A stretch of DNA of 33,502 nucleotides from a bacterium (GTDB lineage: Bacteria; Auribacterota; UBA3054): the NCBI GenBank assembly GCA_017650925.1, contig JAGCDY010000107.1:1-33502 (forward strand), given 5' to 3'. Below, in pieces: positions 1 through 7,400 of this stretch (its first letter is position 1; each line of letters opens with the position of its first letter). Below the pieces are notes generated by a model. That model was not told the origin of the DNA. It made no database searches and saw nothing but the letters and a program-made list of their open reading frames with translations. A program made the position numbers and the translations under genes.

Positions 1-1238
1 ATGACGAGGCGGAACCCGTAGTCGGCGTAGGTGCTGCCGTTCATGGGCGCGCGGCGCGAGGAGATGCGCATATCGGTGGGGTTGCCGGAATAGCTGCCGG
101 CTCTCCTGCAGCGGCCCGAGCCTGACGACCCGCCGACAGGGTCGACCGTGGTTTGGGAAAGCTGCTGTCTCGAAAGTCCGTAGGAGTTCGCGAACCAGTC
201 GACGCACCATTCCCAGACGTTGCCGTGCATGTCGTAGAGGCCGACGAGATTGGGCTTCTTCAAGCCTACTTCATGCATGGCGCTGCCGGAGTTGCCGGAA
301 TACCAGGCAAGGTTGGCGAGATTGTCGTCTTTGGTCTTGTTGTTGTAAAGAGCGTACGGGCTGCCGTCGTTCCAACAGCCGGCTCCTATGAAGGTGCCGT
401 CGCCCTTGGAGCGGCAGGCCATCTCCCACTGCGCTTCGGTGGGCAGGTCAATTACGAGCGCGTTGCCCAGTTTGGCGCGGAAGACGCCCAGGAAGCTGTC
501 GCTGTCCACCCTGTGGTCGGTCTGGCTCGGCCAGGTGGCGCCGGCTGCGGCGCCCCTCAGGGCGTCGTAGCTCATGCGCGTCTTGGGCAGGCATGAGACG
601 CCCTGGGTGTCGCTTGCGATCCTGTCATACTGAGCCTCGGTGGTCTCGAAGATGGAGATGTAGAATTTTTTGCTGATCTCGACCGAGTGAAGCGGTTCGT
701 TGGCAGCGGTCGAGCTGTCCCATTCGTTGGTGGCGCAGCCCATCATGAAAGTTCCGGGCTCGATCTTCCTGAACCACATCTCGCTGATTTTGCTGTCGGA
801 GCCGACCGCTATGGTGGTCTGGTTGGTGCTGTTTGCGTAGGAGAAAGTCCAATCGTCGAGGTTTAGGATCATGTATTCGGGATCCTCGACGATCTCCTCC
901 ACCGCCAGGGCAACTTTAAAGTTGTCCGAGCTGGTGCTGGGGAACTGCGCGGAAGCGTCCCAGGTCACCCTTTTTTCGCCGGCGCCGACAACGAGCCCGG
1001 AGGAGCCGTCGCCGTTCAGGTTGGTAAGCCTTATGCTTTCGCCGTCGCCGATCTTGCCGTAGAAGATCACGTTGAACATCGGCTCCGCCGCGGAGCTTTG
1101 CAAAACGTAGTCGATGTCGACCTTCCCGTTCCAGGGCCAGCGCTGATGGCAGGAGACGCTTACGGCGGAGCTGCCGAAGCAAAGGCTGGAAAAGGCTGTG
1201 AGAGCCAGGAAAATTTTGAGGCGCGAAATCATAGTCAT
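1..1238 (-). CDS. exported FGE-sulfatase-fold protein, paralogue 1 (3' end outside window)
   Basis: The reading frame is open from the ATG at 1238 to the left edge (412 residues visible); by comparison with its paralogues only about 3-6 C-terminal residues are missing. A signal peptide (about 1-22) precedes the shared N-terminal module with the motif QRWPWNGKVDIDY. An FGE-sulfatase/SUMF1-like domain follows from about residue 150: PGTFMMG, DLPTEAQWEMACR, GLYDMHGNVWEWC and the C-terminal YADYGFRLV. Known FGEs carry two catalytic cysteines in the segment after GGSY; here the corresponding stretch is AGSYSGNPTDMR, with neither cysteine. I therefore infer a structural or binding role at the cell surface, not sulfatase activation. 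The ATG overlaps the stop of the upstream paralogue as ATGA, so translation is probably coupled. It is more similar to the 2502-3761 paralogue than to its direct neighbour. Confidence 0.85.
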   Translation of the reverse strand, partial: MTMISRLKIFLALTAFSSLCFGSSAVSVSCHQRWPWNGKVDIDYVLQSSAAEPMFNVIFYGKIGDGESIRLTNLNGDGSSGLVVGAGEKRVTWDASAQFPSTSSDNFKVALAVEEIVEDPEYMILNLDDWTFSYANSTNQTTIAVGSDSKISEMWFRKIEPGTFMMGCATNEWDSSTAANEPLHSVEISKKFYISIFETTEAQYDRIASDTQGVSCLPKTRMSYDALRGAAAGATWPSQTDHRVDSDSFLGVFRAKLGNALVIDLPTEAQWEMACRSKGDGTFIGAGCWNDGSPYALYNNKTKDDNLANLAWYSGNSGSAMHEVGLKKPNLVGLYDMHGNVWEWCVDWFANSYGLSRQQLSQTTVDPVGGSSGSGRCRRAGSYSGNPTDMRISSRRAPMNGSTYADYGFRLV

Positions 1239-2476
1239 TCCCCCACGATTATTACCATGCGGAAACCGTAGTCGGCGTGCGTCGAGGTGGGCGAAGCAGC
1301 GTTCCTGCGGGCGATACGCATCTCCCCGGGAGCGTTGCTGGCCGCGCCGCCGCGGCGCATCCTTTGACCGGAGTTGTTTTTCTGATGAAGCGGTCCGACG
1401 GGATCGGTGACGGGGGCGGTTCCCAGATTGTCAATGGTCCAGTCGAGGCACCATTCCCAGACGTTGCCGTGCACGTCGTAAAGGCCTATGCTGCTCGGTT
1501 CCTTCAAGCCGACTTCGTGGATCGTGCTCTTGTACCAGGCCAGGCGGAAAAGGTTGGTGTCCTGGTTCACGTTACCGTCAACTTTGGCATACGAGCTTCC
1601 GTCGGTCCAGTGGAGGTCGCCGTAGAAGGTGCCGTCGCCTTTGCTGCGGGCGGCCATCTCCCACTGCGCTTCCGTGGGAAGGTCGAAAACGACTTCATGG
1701 CCGGTTTTGGCGCGCAGCTTGCCGAGGAAGCTGTCGCTGTCCACCGCGTGGCCCAGTCCGGGCCAGTTCGTGCCGACGTTTTCGCCCCTGATGTCGGTGT
1801 AATCAAGCCCGGTCTTGGGGAGCATGGAAGAGTCGCTCGTTTCGCTGTCGATCTTCGCGTACTGCGCCTCGGTGGTCTCGTAGACCGAGATGTAAAACGG
1901 CTTGGTGATGGTGACTTCGTGGACGGTCTCGTTGTTCATGCCGACGTTGAAATAGGCGCGGTCATCGGAGCTCGCGCCCATGGTGAAAGTGCCGGGCTCG
2001 ATCCTCCTGAACCAGATCTGCGTCTGCTTCGTCGCGTTGTCGGAGGGGCTCGGATCGGTCCAGCTTTCCAATATCTGGTAGGTCTGAAGGTCAAGGATCA
2101 GGTACTTGGGAGGCATGGCTGACTCCCTCGCCACCACGGCCACTTTGACGTTGCCGGCGTCTACTGACGCGCCGCAGTCGGCGTAGGCGTCCCAGGTGAC
2201 CCTGTGCGCGCCCTCGCCGATGGCGATGCGGCTCGCGCCTTCGCCAAGGAGCGTTTTGATCGGGAAAGGCGTCCCGTCGCCGATTTTCCCGTAGTAGGCC
2301 AGATCGAAAACCGGCATGCCGTTGTTGTTTTCGGAGGCGAGCGTGAACTCGATGTCCACCAGCCCGTTCCAGGGCCAGCGCTGGACGCAGCTAATGTTCG
2401 AGACCATCTGCCCCATGGCGGCGGAGGCCAGGACAAACACGCTCAGTATCGCCGTTAATTTTTTCATTGTGGTCAT
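1235..2476 (-). CDS. exported FGE-sulfatase-fold protein, paralogue 2
   Basis: 413 aa. The start at 2476 is preferred because GAGG lies 9 nt upstream; the alternative ATG three codons later has no SD. The signal peptide covers roughly residues 4-23 (KKLTAILSVFVLASAAMG). The N-terminal module (QRWPWNGLVDIEF, YYGKIGDG, RVTWDA, YLILDL) is shared with both flanking paralogues. The FGE-like domain follows, with IWFRRIEPGTFTMG, DLPTEAQWEMAAR, GLYDVHGNVWEWC and DYGFRM. The catalytic-cysteine segment reads GAASNAPGEMR, so both cysteines expected of a true formylglycine-generating enzyme are absent. It lies 25 nt after the upstream paralogue and overlaps the downstream one by 4 nt. It is the most divergent of the three copies although it sits in the middle. 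Fold assignment is firm; function is unknown. Confidence 0.9.
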   Translation of the reverse strand: MTTMKKLTAILSVFVLASAAMGQMVSNISCVQRWPWNGLVDIEFTLASENNNGMPVFDLAYYGKIGDGTPFPIKTLLGEGASRIAIGEGAHRVTWDAYADCGASVDAGNVKVAVVARESAMPPKYLILDLQTYQILESWTDPSPSDNATKQTQIWFRRIEPGTFTMGASSDDRAYFNVGMNNETVHEVTITKPFYISVYETTEAQYAKIDSETSDSSMLPKTGLDYTDIRGENVGTNWPGLGHAVDSDSFLGKLRAKTGHEVVFDLPTEAQWEMAARSKGDGTFYGDLHWTDGSSYAKVDGNVNQDTNLFRLAWYKSTIHEVGLKEPSSIGLYDVHGNVWEWCLDWTIDNLGTAPVTDPVGPLHQKNNSGQRMRRGGAASNAPGEMRIARRNAASPTSTHADYGFRMVIIVGE

Positions 2477-2501
2477 ATGTGGTGTCCTCTTTTATGTCTG
2501 C

Positions 2502-3761
2502 TTAAGGATAGATCAAGGCCAGCCGGAACCCGTAGTCGGCGTAAGTCGTGACCGCGCTCTCGGCGGCGCGGCGCGGGATGCGGCAGTCTACGGGGTCGTT
2601 ATTGTAGCTGCCGCAGCGGCGCGAATTTTTGATTGTCCCGTCCGGGACGGCACCAACCGGATCAATGGTAAGGCCGGAGCGCTGGGCGCCGGTGAGACCG
2701 TAATTTCTGTCGAACCAGTCGACGCACCATTCCCAGACGCCGCCGTGCATATCGTAAAGCCCGATAAGGTTCGGCTTCTTTTCCCCGACCTCGTGGGGAA
2801 CGCTGCCGGAATTGCCTTTGTACCAGGCGACCTTGTCAAGATTGGCGTCCGTTGTCCCGTCGGCGGAATCGTAGGGGCTGCCGTCGTTCCAGCAGCCGAG
2901 CCCCAGGGAAGTCCCGTCGCCTACGCTGCGGCTGGCCAGCTCCCACTGCCCTTCCGTCGGCAGGTCTATTATGACGCTGTTGCCCACTTTGGCGCGCAAA
3001 CGCCCGAGGAAGCTGTCGGCGTCGACCCTGCGGTCTGTGTAAACGGGCCAGGTGGCGCCGAAATCCGTCCCCCTCAGCCTGGCGTAGGTAACGCGCGTTT
3101 GGGGAAGGCAGGAGGCGCCCGCCGTTTCCGAATCGGCCTTTTCGAACTGCGCCTCGGTCATTTCGAAAATGCCTATGTAGTGGCTTCTGGTGATCCGCAC
3201 TTCGTGACTGGGCTCGGTGTTTTTGCTGTTGAAGGAAGGATCGAAATAACCCCAGTCGCCGGAATCGGAACCCATAAAGTAGGCGCCGGGCGCTATCCTT
3301 CTGAACCAGATCTCGCCCGTCTTGCTGACGGATCCGGAAGCCACGGTATTAAGGTTCGTAGTGGCGGCGCAGGAGAAAGTGTAGTCGGACAGGTTAAGGA
3401 TAAGATACTCGGCCCGGCTCGTCACATCCTCGGCCGCCAGCGCGATCCTGACTCCGCTCACCTTGGAATTGGGAAACGCGGAAGCGGCGTCCCAGGTCAC
3501 TCTCTTGCTGCCGGAACCAAGAACGATCCCGGCCGCGCCGTCGCCGTCCAGGCCCGTCAGCGGAAAACTTTCGCCCTCCCCTATTTTCCCGAAGAACTTC
3601 ACCTCGAAGACCGGGTCGGCGCTGGGGCTTGAAAGGACGAATTCCACTTCGACCTTGCCGTCCCAGGGCCAGTGCTGATGGCAGGCGACGCTCTCGACGG
3701 TTTGCGAAAAAGCGCCCAGGCAGGAAAGGACGCCGAGTGTTGTAAGATAAGCGATTCTCAT
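2502..3761 (-). CDS. exported FGE-sulfatase-fold protein, paralogue 3
   Basis: 419 aa from the ATG at 3761. The frame is open further upstream, but that extension only overlaps the preceding gene antiparallel to no signal; the sequence MRIAYLTTLGVLSCLGAFSQ is a clear signal peptide and an AGGTGAAAGAG stretch precedes it. Domain order is as in the other copies: signal peptide, HQHWPWDGKVEVEF module, then the FGE-like domain (PGAYFMGSDS, DLPTEGQWELASR, GLYDMHGGVWEWC, YADYGFRLAL). The active-site segment reads CGSYNNDPVDCR: the position of the second catalytic cysteine of FGE is retained, the first is Asn, so full oxidase chemistry is not expected. It starts 8 nt after the PEP-CTERM-like gene and belongs to the same transcription unit. 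Confidence 0.88.
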   Translation of the reverse strand: MRIAYLTTLGVLSCLGAFSQTVESVACHQHWPWDGKVEVEFVLSSPSADPVFEVKFFGKIGEGESFPLTGLDGDGAAGIVLGSGSKRVTWDAASAFPNSKVSGVRIALAAEDVTSRAEYLILNLSDYTFSCAATTNLNTVASGSVSKTGEIWFRRIAPGAYFMGSDSGDWGYFDPSFNSKNTEPSHEVRITRSHYIGIFEMTEAQFEKADSETAGASCLPQTRVTYARLRGTDFGATWPVYTDRRVDADSFLGRLRAKVGNSVIIDLPTEGQWELASRSVGDGTSLGLGCWNDGSPYDSADGTTDANLDKVAWYKGNSGSVPHEVGEKKPNLIGLYDMHGGVWEWCVDWFDRNYGLTGAQRSGLTIDPVGAVPDGTIKNSRRCGSYNNDPVDCRIPRRAAESAVTTYADYGFRLALIYP

Positions 3762-3769
3762 CGTCTCTT

Positions 3770-4582
3770 TCACCTTTCCGTCGGCATTTGTCTCTTTCTT
3801 AGCGCGCAAAGGGACGCCAGGGCGAAAAGCGCGCAAATAAACGCCGGCTCGGGCAGTATGCGGATTGTCGGATTGGCGCTCCCCATGGTTATCACGCCGC
3901 TTCCCGTGATCTCGTAGTAAAGCGTATAGGTGACCGTGGAGGGCACATCCTCGCTCAAGTAGTTCCACCTGAAGGTGCCGTGCTCGTCGGTTTCGCTCTC
4001 GTAAAGGGGATACTCCTGGCCGGGAGACTCGTTGGAGACGGCGCTGACTTTTATCACCCTGTCCTCGCCCTCGGCCCAGCGGGCGTCGTAGACGATGTCG
4101 TCGGTCGTCAGAAGCGTCAGCGTGGTGCCCGGAGCGGTGCCAACGGTATCGAGGGAGAAATTGCCGGACCAGCTCGCCTCATCTTCCAGCGAGGAGGCGA
4201 GGCGCACCCTGACGGACTCCTCATCTATCACCTGGCCGCCGCTGGTTACCGTGTGAGTTATGATGTAGTCCTCTCCCGGGTCGGCGTTGGCGATGAAATA
4301 GTCCCAGCAGTTGCTGGACACACGGTTGTCGTCGTACAAGCGGGCGATCTCATAAGTGTCGCCGCTGCTGACGCCCTCCGCCGTGACGACGGCTTCCCTT
4401 CCGCTGCCGGCGATCCAAGCCGTGCTGTAAGTGATCGCGTCGTCGATTTTCACGTCGACGGGCGAGCTTTGGTTGGTGTCGAAGGAGAAGGTGTCAGACC
4501 AAAGCACCTCGTATTCGGCGCAGACCGTAACGGCCGCGGCGAAGGCGAGAAGAATCGCTAAAATTTTGGAATTTCCGATCAT
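3770..4582 (-). CDS. exported two-repeat protein with PEP-CTERM-like tail
   Basis: 270 aa. A signal peptide (about 1-22, ending TVCA) is followed by two copies of a roughly 100-residue beta-rich repeat. The first begins near TFSFDTNQSSPVDV and the second near NFSLDTVGTAPGTTL; both share a central Y..AW/RW element and a Y-x-I-T/YEIT-x-SG ending. The C-terminus is LPEP followed by a hydrophobic stretch (FICALFALASLCAL) and basic RKRQ. This is the architecture of PEP-CTERM signals that exosortases process; no exosortase gene lies in the window. It starts only 8 nt after argG without a good SD and is followed 8 nt later by the FGE-fold array, so it is probably co-expressed with that array as surface material. 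The repeats match no family I can name. Confidence 0.82.
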   Translation of the reverse strand: MIGNSKILAILLAFAAAVTVCAEYEVLWSDTFSFDTNQSSPVDVKIDDAITYSTAWIAGSGREAVVTAEGVSSGDTYEIARLYDDNRVSSNCWDYFIANADPGEDYIITHTVTSGGQVIDEESVRVRLASSLEDEASWSGNFSLDTVGTAPGTTLTLLTTDDIVYDARWAEGEDRVIKVSAVSNESPGQEYPLYESETDEHGTFRWNYLSEDVPSTVTYTLYYEITGSGVITMGSANPTIRILPEPAFICALFALASLCALRKRQMPTER

Positions 4583-4590
4583 GAGTTTTT

Positions 4591-5832
4591 TCAGTATTCG
4601 GTTACCTGCCCGGCCTTCGCCATGGAGCGCGCTTCCACGCTCTGTATCTCGGCGAAGCCCTGGGAGCTCACGGGGTTCAAGCCCTTGCTGGCTTCCATGG
4701 AAGCGTCCGCCTCGAAGTAGAGGCTGGCCTTGACGCCGGTCAGGGACTGGAAGAAGATGTTGCCTTTGTAAAGGCCGACTTTGACTTTGCCGGTGGCTTT
4801 GGCGGCGAAGGTGTCAACGGCTGCGAAAGCCGCCTTCGTGGCCAGGTCATAGTAGCGGCCGTCGTAGATCTGCACCGCGATGAAGCGGGAAAGACGATCG
4901 AACATGGTGGTGGCGCGCTTGTCAAGGATGGCGTGGTAGACGTAGCGCAGGGATCTTCCCAAGAGCTCCATGCCCGGGGCTTCGTAGACGCCGCGGCTCT
5001 TGGTGCCGATGATGCGGTTCTCAAGCGCGTGGCTCATGCCGACGCCGTTTCTTCCGCCCACTTCGTTGGCCTTGACCAGAAGGTCGAAGGGTTTCAGCTT
5101 CTCGCCGTTGATGGCCACGGGTCGTCCTTCCTTGAATTCTATTTCGACGCTCTCTATCTTGTTGGGGGCCTGCATGGGCCAGACGCCCATGGTCGGCTCG
5201 ACGATCGTCATGGCGGTCTCCATGCTCTCAAGGTCTTCCGCCTCGTGCGAGAGGCCGGCCACGTTGCAGTCGGTGGAGTAGCGCTTCTTGCCGCCCGGGA
5301 AGGCGATGATGCCGTGCTTGGCAAGGTATTCGCACATTTGCGTGCGGCCCGGGAATTCTTTCAGAAGCAGCGCGTCGCGCCAGGGAGCGTAGACGGTCAT
5401 CTTCGGCGCGAACTGGTTGGTGTATCTTTCGAACCTCATCTGGTCGTTGCCTCTTCCCGTGGCGCCGTGCACCAGGATGTCGATGCCGCGCTTCTTCATT
5501 TCCTGGACGAGTTTTTTGACGGTCACCGCGCGACCGATGCCGGTGGAGTTCCAGTAGCCGCCGTCGTAGGTGGCTTCTGCCATGATCGTCTTGAAGCAGG
5601 CTTCCGCCATCTCTTTCTTGACGTCCACTATGACGGTCTTGACGCCGCAGGGCGCCATCTTTTTCGCGACATCGCGGATGTCTTTCTCATCGGGCTGGCC
5701 GAGGTCAGCCGTGAAGCAGAGGACTTTCGCCCCCGCTTCCCTTAAGCGTACGGAAATGGTTTTGCTGTCCAGTCCACCGGACACACAGACGCCCAGTTTT
5801 TTGCCTTTCAGATCATTGACGGTCAGTGCCAT
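4591..5832 (-). CDS. argG: argininosuccinate synthase
   Basis: 413 aa. The enzyme joins citrulline and aspartate with ATP cleavage to give argininosuccinate, the penultimate step of arginine synthesis, in the cytoplasm. The PP-loop SGGLDSKT lies near residues 19-26, followed by TADLGQPDEKD, HGATGRGNDQMRFERY, STDCNVAGLSHEAEDLE and GVYEAPGMELL. The STDxNxxGxxHEAxDLE block and length match the E. coli type of ArgG rather than the SIDENLWGR type. The start has a strong SD (AAAGGAG, 7 nt spacing) and a sigma70-like promoter 34 bp upstream. It is the first gene of a run that continues with four exported surface proteins, an unusual partner set; argH is not in the window. Confidence 0.97.
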   Translation of the reverse strand: MALTVNDLKGKKLGVCVSGGLDSKTISVRLREAGAKVLCFTADLGQPDEKDIRDVAKKMAPCGVKTVIVDVKKEMAEACFKTIMAEATYDGGYWNSTGIGRAVTVKKLVQEMKKRGIDILVHGATGRGNDQMRFERYTNQFAPKMTVYAPWRDALLLKEFPGRTQMCEYLAKHGIIAFPGGKKRYSTDCNVAGLSHEAEDLESMETAMTIVEPTMGVWPMQAPNKIESVEIEFKEGRPVAINGEKLKPFDLLVKANEVGGRNGVGMSHALENRIIGTKSRGVYEAPGMELLGRSLRYVYHAILDKRATTMFDRLSRFIAVQIYDGRYYDLATKAAFAAVDTFAAKATGKVKVGLYKGNIFFQSLTGVKASLYFEADASMEASKGLNPVSSQGFAEIQSVEARSMAKAGQVTEY

Positions 5833-5865
5833 ATGTTTCTCCTTTATAAATTGTATTGTTTGTTT

Positions 5866-5894
5866 ATTATATCAAAATAAAGATGTTAATCCAA
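5866..5894 (-). promoter_or_regulatory. sigma70-like promoter of argG
   Basis: On the minus strand TTGGAT (5894-5889), a 17-bp spacer and a perfect TATAAT (5871-5866) precede argG. The expected transcript start near 5859 gives a leader of about 27 nt that holds the SD. No palindromic operator is evident beside it. It begins only 9 bp past the stop of the MATE gene. Confidence 0.7.
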
Positions 5895-5903
5895 CGATAT
5901 GAT

Positions 5904-7289
5904 TTATTGCTTTTCCATGACCTGGAATTTCTGCCATCTGCCGCTTCTGAAGCGTGCCCAGTAGATGATCGCGGAAATGGAAAACAGCACGCCCATTATG
6001 CACCAGACGGCGTAGACGTCGAGATGATATACTTCCGTGGACACGTACAGGGCCGGCACAAAAAAGAGCCAGCTGAGCAAAACGGAACAGACCATCGGAA
6101 AAATGGTGTCGCCAGCGGATCTCAGAGCATTGTTTAGACCAATGTTCACGACGTCAAGGAAATTGAAGAGCATGGTTAAGTAGAGGAGGTTCCTGGTCAT
6201 GACGTAAACTTCCTCCGTGTGCCTGCCGCCGCAGAAGATGTTGAAGATCTCCCTTGTGAAAAGTATGATGACGACCGCTATGACGACGACCATGACTTCG
6301 CCCAGCCACAGGCCCTGGTAGACCGCCTTCTTGCCGAGGTCTTTCCTGTCCATGCCGATATATTGCGCCATTATTATGGCGGCGCCGGCCGCCACGGAAA
6401 GGATGGGCATGAAGATCAGGTTCTGGATGCTGAAAGTGACGGTCGTGGCGTTCAGGGCGTCGTCGGATATCCTGCCGGTGAACATGATCTGCGCGGAGAA
6501 GGCCGCGTTGTCAAGCCCGAACATCAATCCGGTGGGCAGCCCGAACCTGAGAAGGTTTAGGAAGGAGGACTTCCTGAAACGCCATTCCCTAAAGAGGTGG
6601 TACTCCTTGGTGGACGGCATGAAGAGAATAAACATGACAAGAGCAAACGTCGTGAAAAGCCCGGCGATTATCGTGGCCACGGCCGCGCCCGTGATACCCA
6701 TTTCCGGCGCTCCGAACTTGCCGAATATGAAGACGTAATTTAAAAAGACATTGGCGGCGCAGCCGAAAACGTTTGAGATAGTCGAGACCCAAACCATCGA
6801 GCGACCGTTGAAAAAACTCGACAGAACGATGTTGGTCAAGGGAATGATCATGTAAAAAGCCATGTAAGAGAAGTAGGCTTTCTCCATGACCTGAATTTTT
6901 TCGGCATGATCGGCCAATTCGAGAACGTAGATACCGGCGTGTCTGGAGATCCATGGCACCGTGCAGCCGACCAGCCAAACAAAGTAAAGGCTCTGCCAAA
7001 TGCTGACCGAGACCATCTTCTTGTCCTTGGCGCCGAAATACTGCGCGACCAGCGTGGTGGTGTAAAGCGCCACGCCGGCGAAAAAGCTCTGAACCGTAAA
7101 GGAGAGGACGCCGGCGCCCATGGAGGCGCCCGCGGCGTCCAGTTCATAATGGGCCAGCATCATGCGGTCGCAGAACAAAAGGACCGCGAAAGAGGCGTTG
7201 GTTATGAGCATCGGGAAGGAGACCTTGATGATCTTCTTCATGATCTCCCAGCCTTTCACTTGCTCATTCGTGTTTATTTCATTATCCAT
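5904..7289 (-). CDS. MATE family multidrug/Na+ antiporter
   Basis: 461 aa, typical length of the family. It is an inner-membrane exporter of cationic or aromatic compounds driven by Na+ or H+. The sequence shows twelve likely membrane segments in two homologous halves: the first begins with VSFPMLITNASFAVLLFCDRMM and includes GAGVLSFTVQSFF, ALYTTTLVAQYFGA and GITGAAVATIIAG; the second begins RFGLPTGLMFGLDNAAF and includes AAGAAIIMAQYIG and LNNALRSAGDTIFPM. The ATG at 7289 has no SD but a TAGAAT box 8 nt upstream; an internal ATG at 7241 (MKKIIKVSFPM) follows GGGAG by 3 nt and is an alternative start. It is divergent from the nucleoside-gate gene. Substrate cannot be told from sequence. Confidence 0.93.
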   Translation of the reverse strand: MDNEINTNEQVKGWEIMKKIIKVSFPMLITNASFAVLLFCDRMMLAHYELDAAGASMGAGVLSFTVQSFFAGVALYTTTLVAQYFGAKDKKMVSVSIWQSLYFVWLVGCTVPWISRHAGIYVLELADHAEKIQVMEKAYFSYMAFYMIIPLTNIVLSSFFNGRSMVWVSTISNVFGCAANVFLNYVFIFGKFGAPEMGITGAAVATIIAGLFTTFALVMFILFMPSTKEYHLFREWRFRKSSFLNLLRFGLPTGLMFGLDNAAFSAQIMFTGRISDDALNATTVTFSIQNLIFMPILSVAAGAAIIMAQYIGMDRKDLGKKAVYQGLWLGEVMVVVIAVVIILFTREIFNIFCGGRHTEEVYVMTRNLLYLTMLFNFLDVVNIGLNNALRSAGDTIFPMVCSVLLSWLFFVPALYVSTEVYHLDVYAVWCIMGVLFSISAIIYWARFRSGRWQKFQVMEKQ

Positions 7290-7297
7290 ATTTATTT

Positions 7298-7303
7298 ATT
7301 CTA
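7298..7303 (-). promoter_or_regulatory. candidate -10 box of MATE gene (leaderless)
   Basis: TAGAAT on the minus strand lies 8 nt before the ATG at 7289, which would place the transcript start at or next to the start codon. No -35 hexamer is visible at 16-18 bp and no SD precedes the ATG. Confidence 0.35.
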
Positions 7304-7344
7304 CTAAATATGCCGTTTAAGAATATACAGCGTGATCTTTCCCC

Positions 7345-7373
7345 TTGTCTGGGGAGGCGATTTAAAATATAAT
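7345..7373 (+). promoter_or_regulatory. sigma70-like promoter of nucleoside-gate membrane protein gene
   Basis: TTGTCT (7345-7350), 17-bp spacer, perfect TATAAT (7368-7373). Transcription should start near 7380, leaving a leader of about 20 nt that contains the GAGGGG SD (7389-7394) with 6 nt spacing to the ATG at 7401. Confidence 0.7.
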
Positions 7374-7398
7374 ATCCCCCAAATAATTGAGGGGATAT
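7372..7398 (+). promoter_or_regulatory. 8-bp palindrome over -10/+1 region, candidate operator
   Basis: ATATCCCC (7372-7379) and GGGGATAT (7391-7398) form perfect inverted half-sites around an 11-bp centre. The site starts inside the -10 box and covers the predicted transcript start and the SD. That is a usual place for a repressor. Because the left half lies mostly upstream of the predicted start, an RNA hairpin is less likely than a DNA operator. Confidence 0.5.
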
Positions 7399-7400
7399 AT

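Noticed and set aside
1-3761. Functional formylglycine-generating enzymes (sulfatase maturases)
   Set aside because: The catalytic cysteine pair is missing in all three copies and no sulfatase is encoded in the window.
3762-3968. 69-residue N-terminal extension of the third FGE-like protein
   Set aside because: It overlaps the end of the PEP-CTERM-like gene in another frame and would bury a clear signal peptide.
7332-7400. Longer N-terminus for the nucleoside-gate protein
   Set aside because: That start lies upstream of the promoter -10, while the ATG at 7401 has a strong SD and family-like N-terminus.
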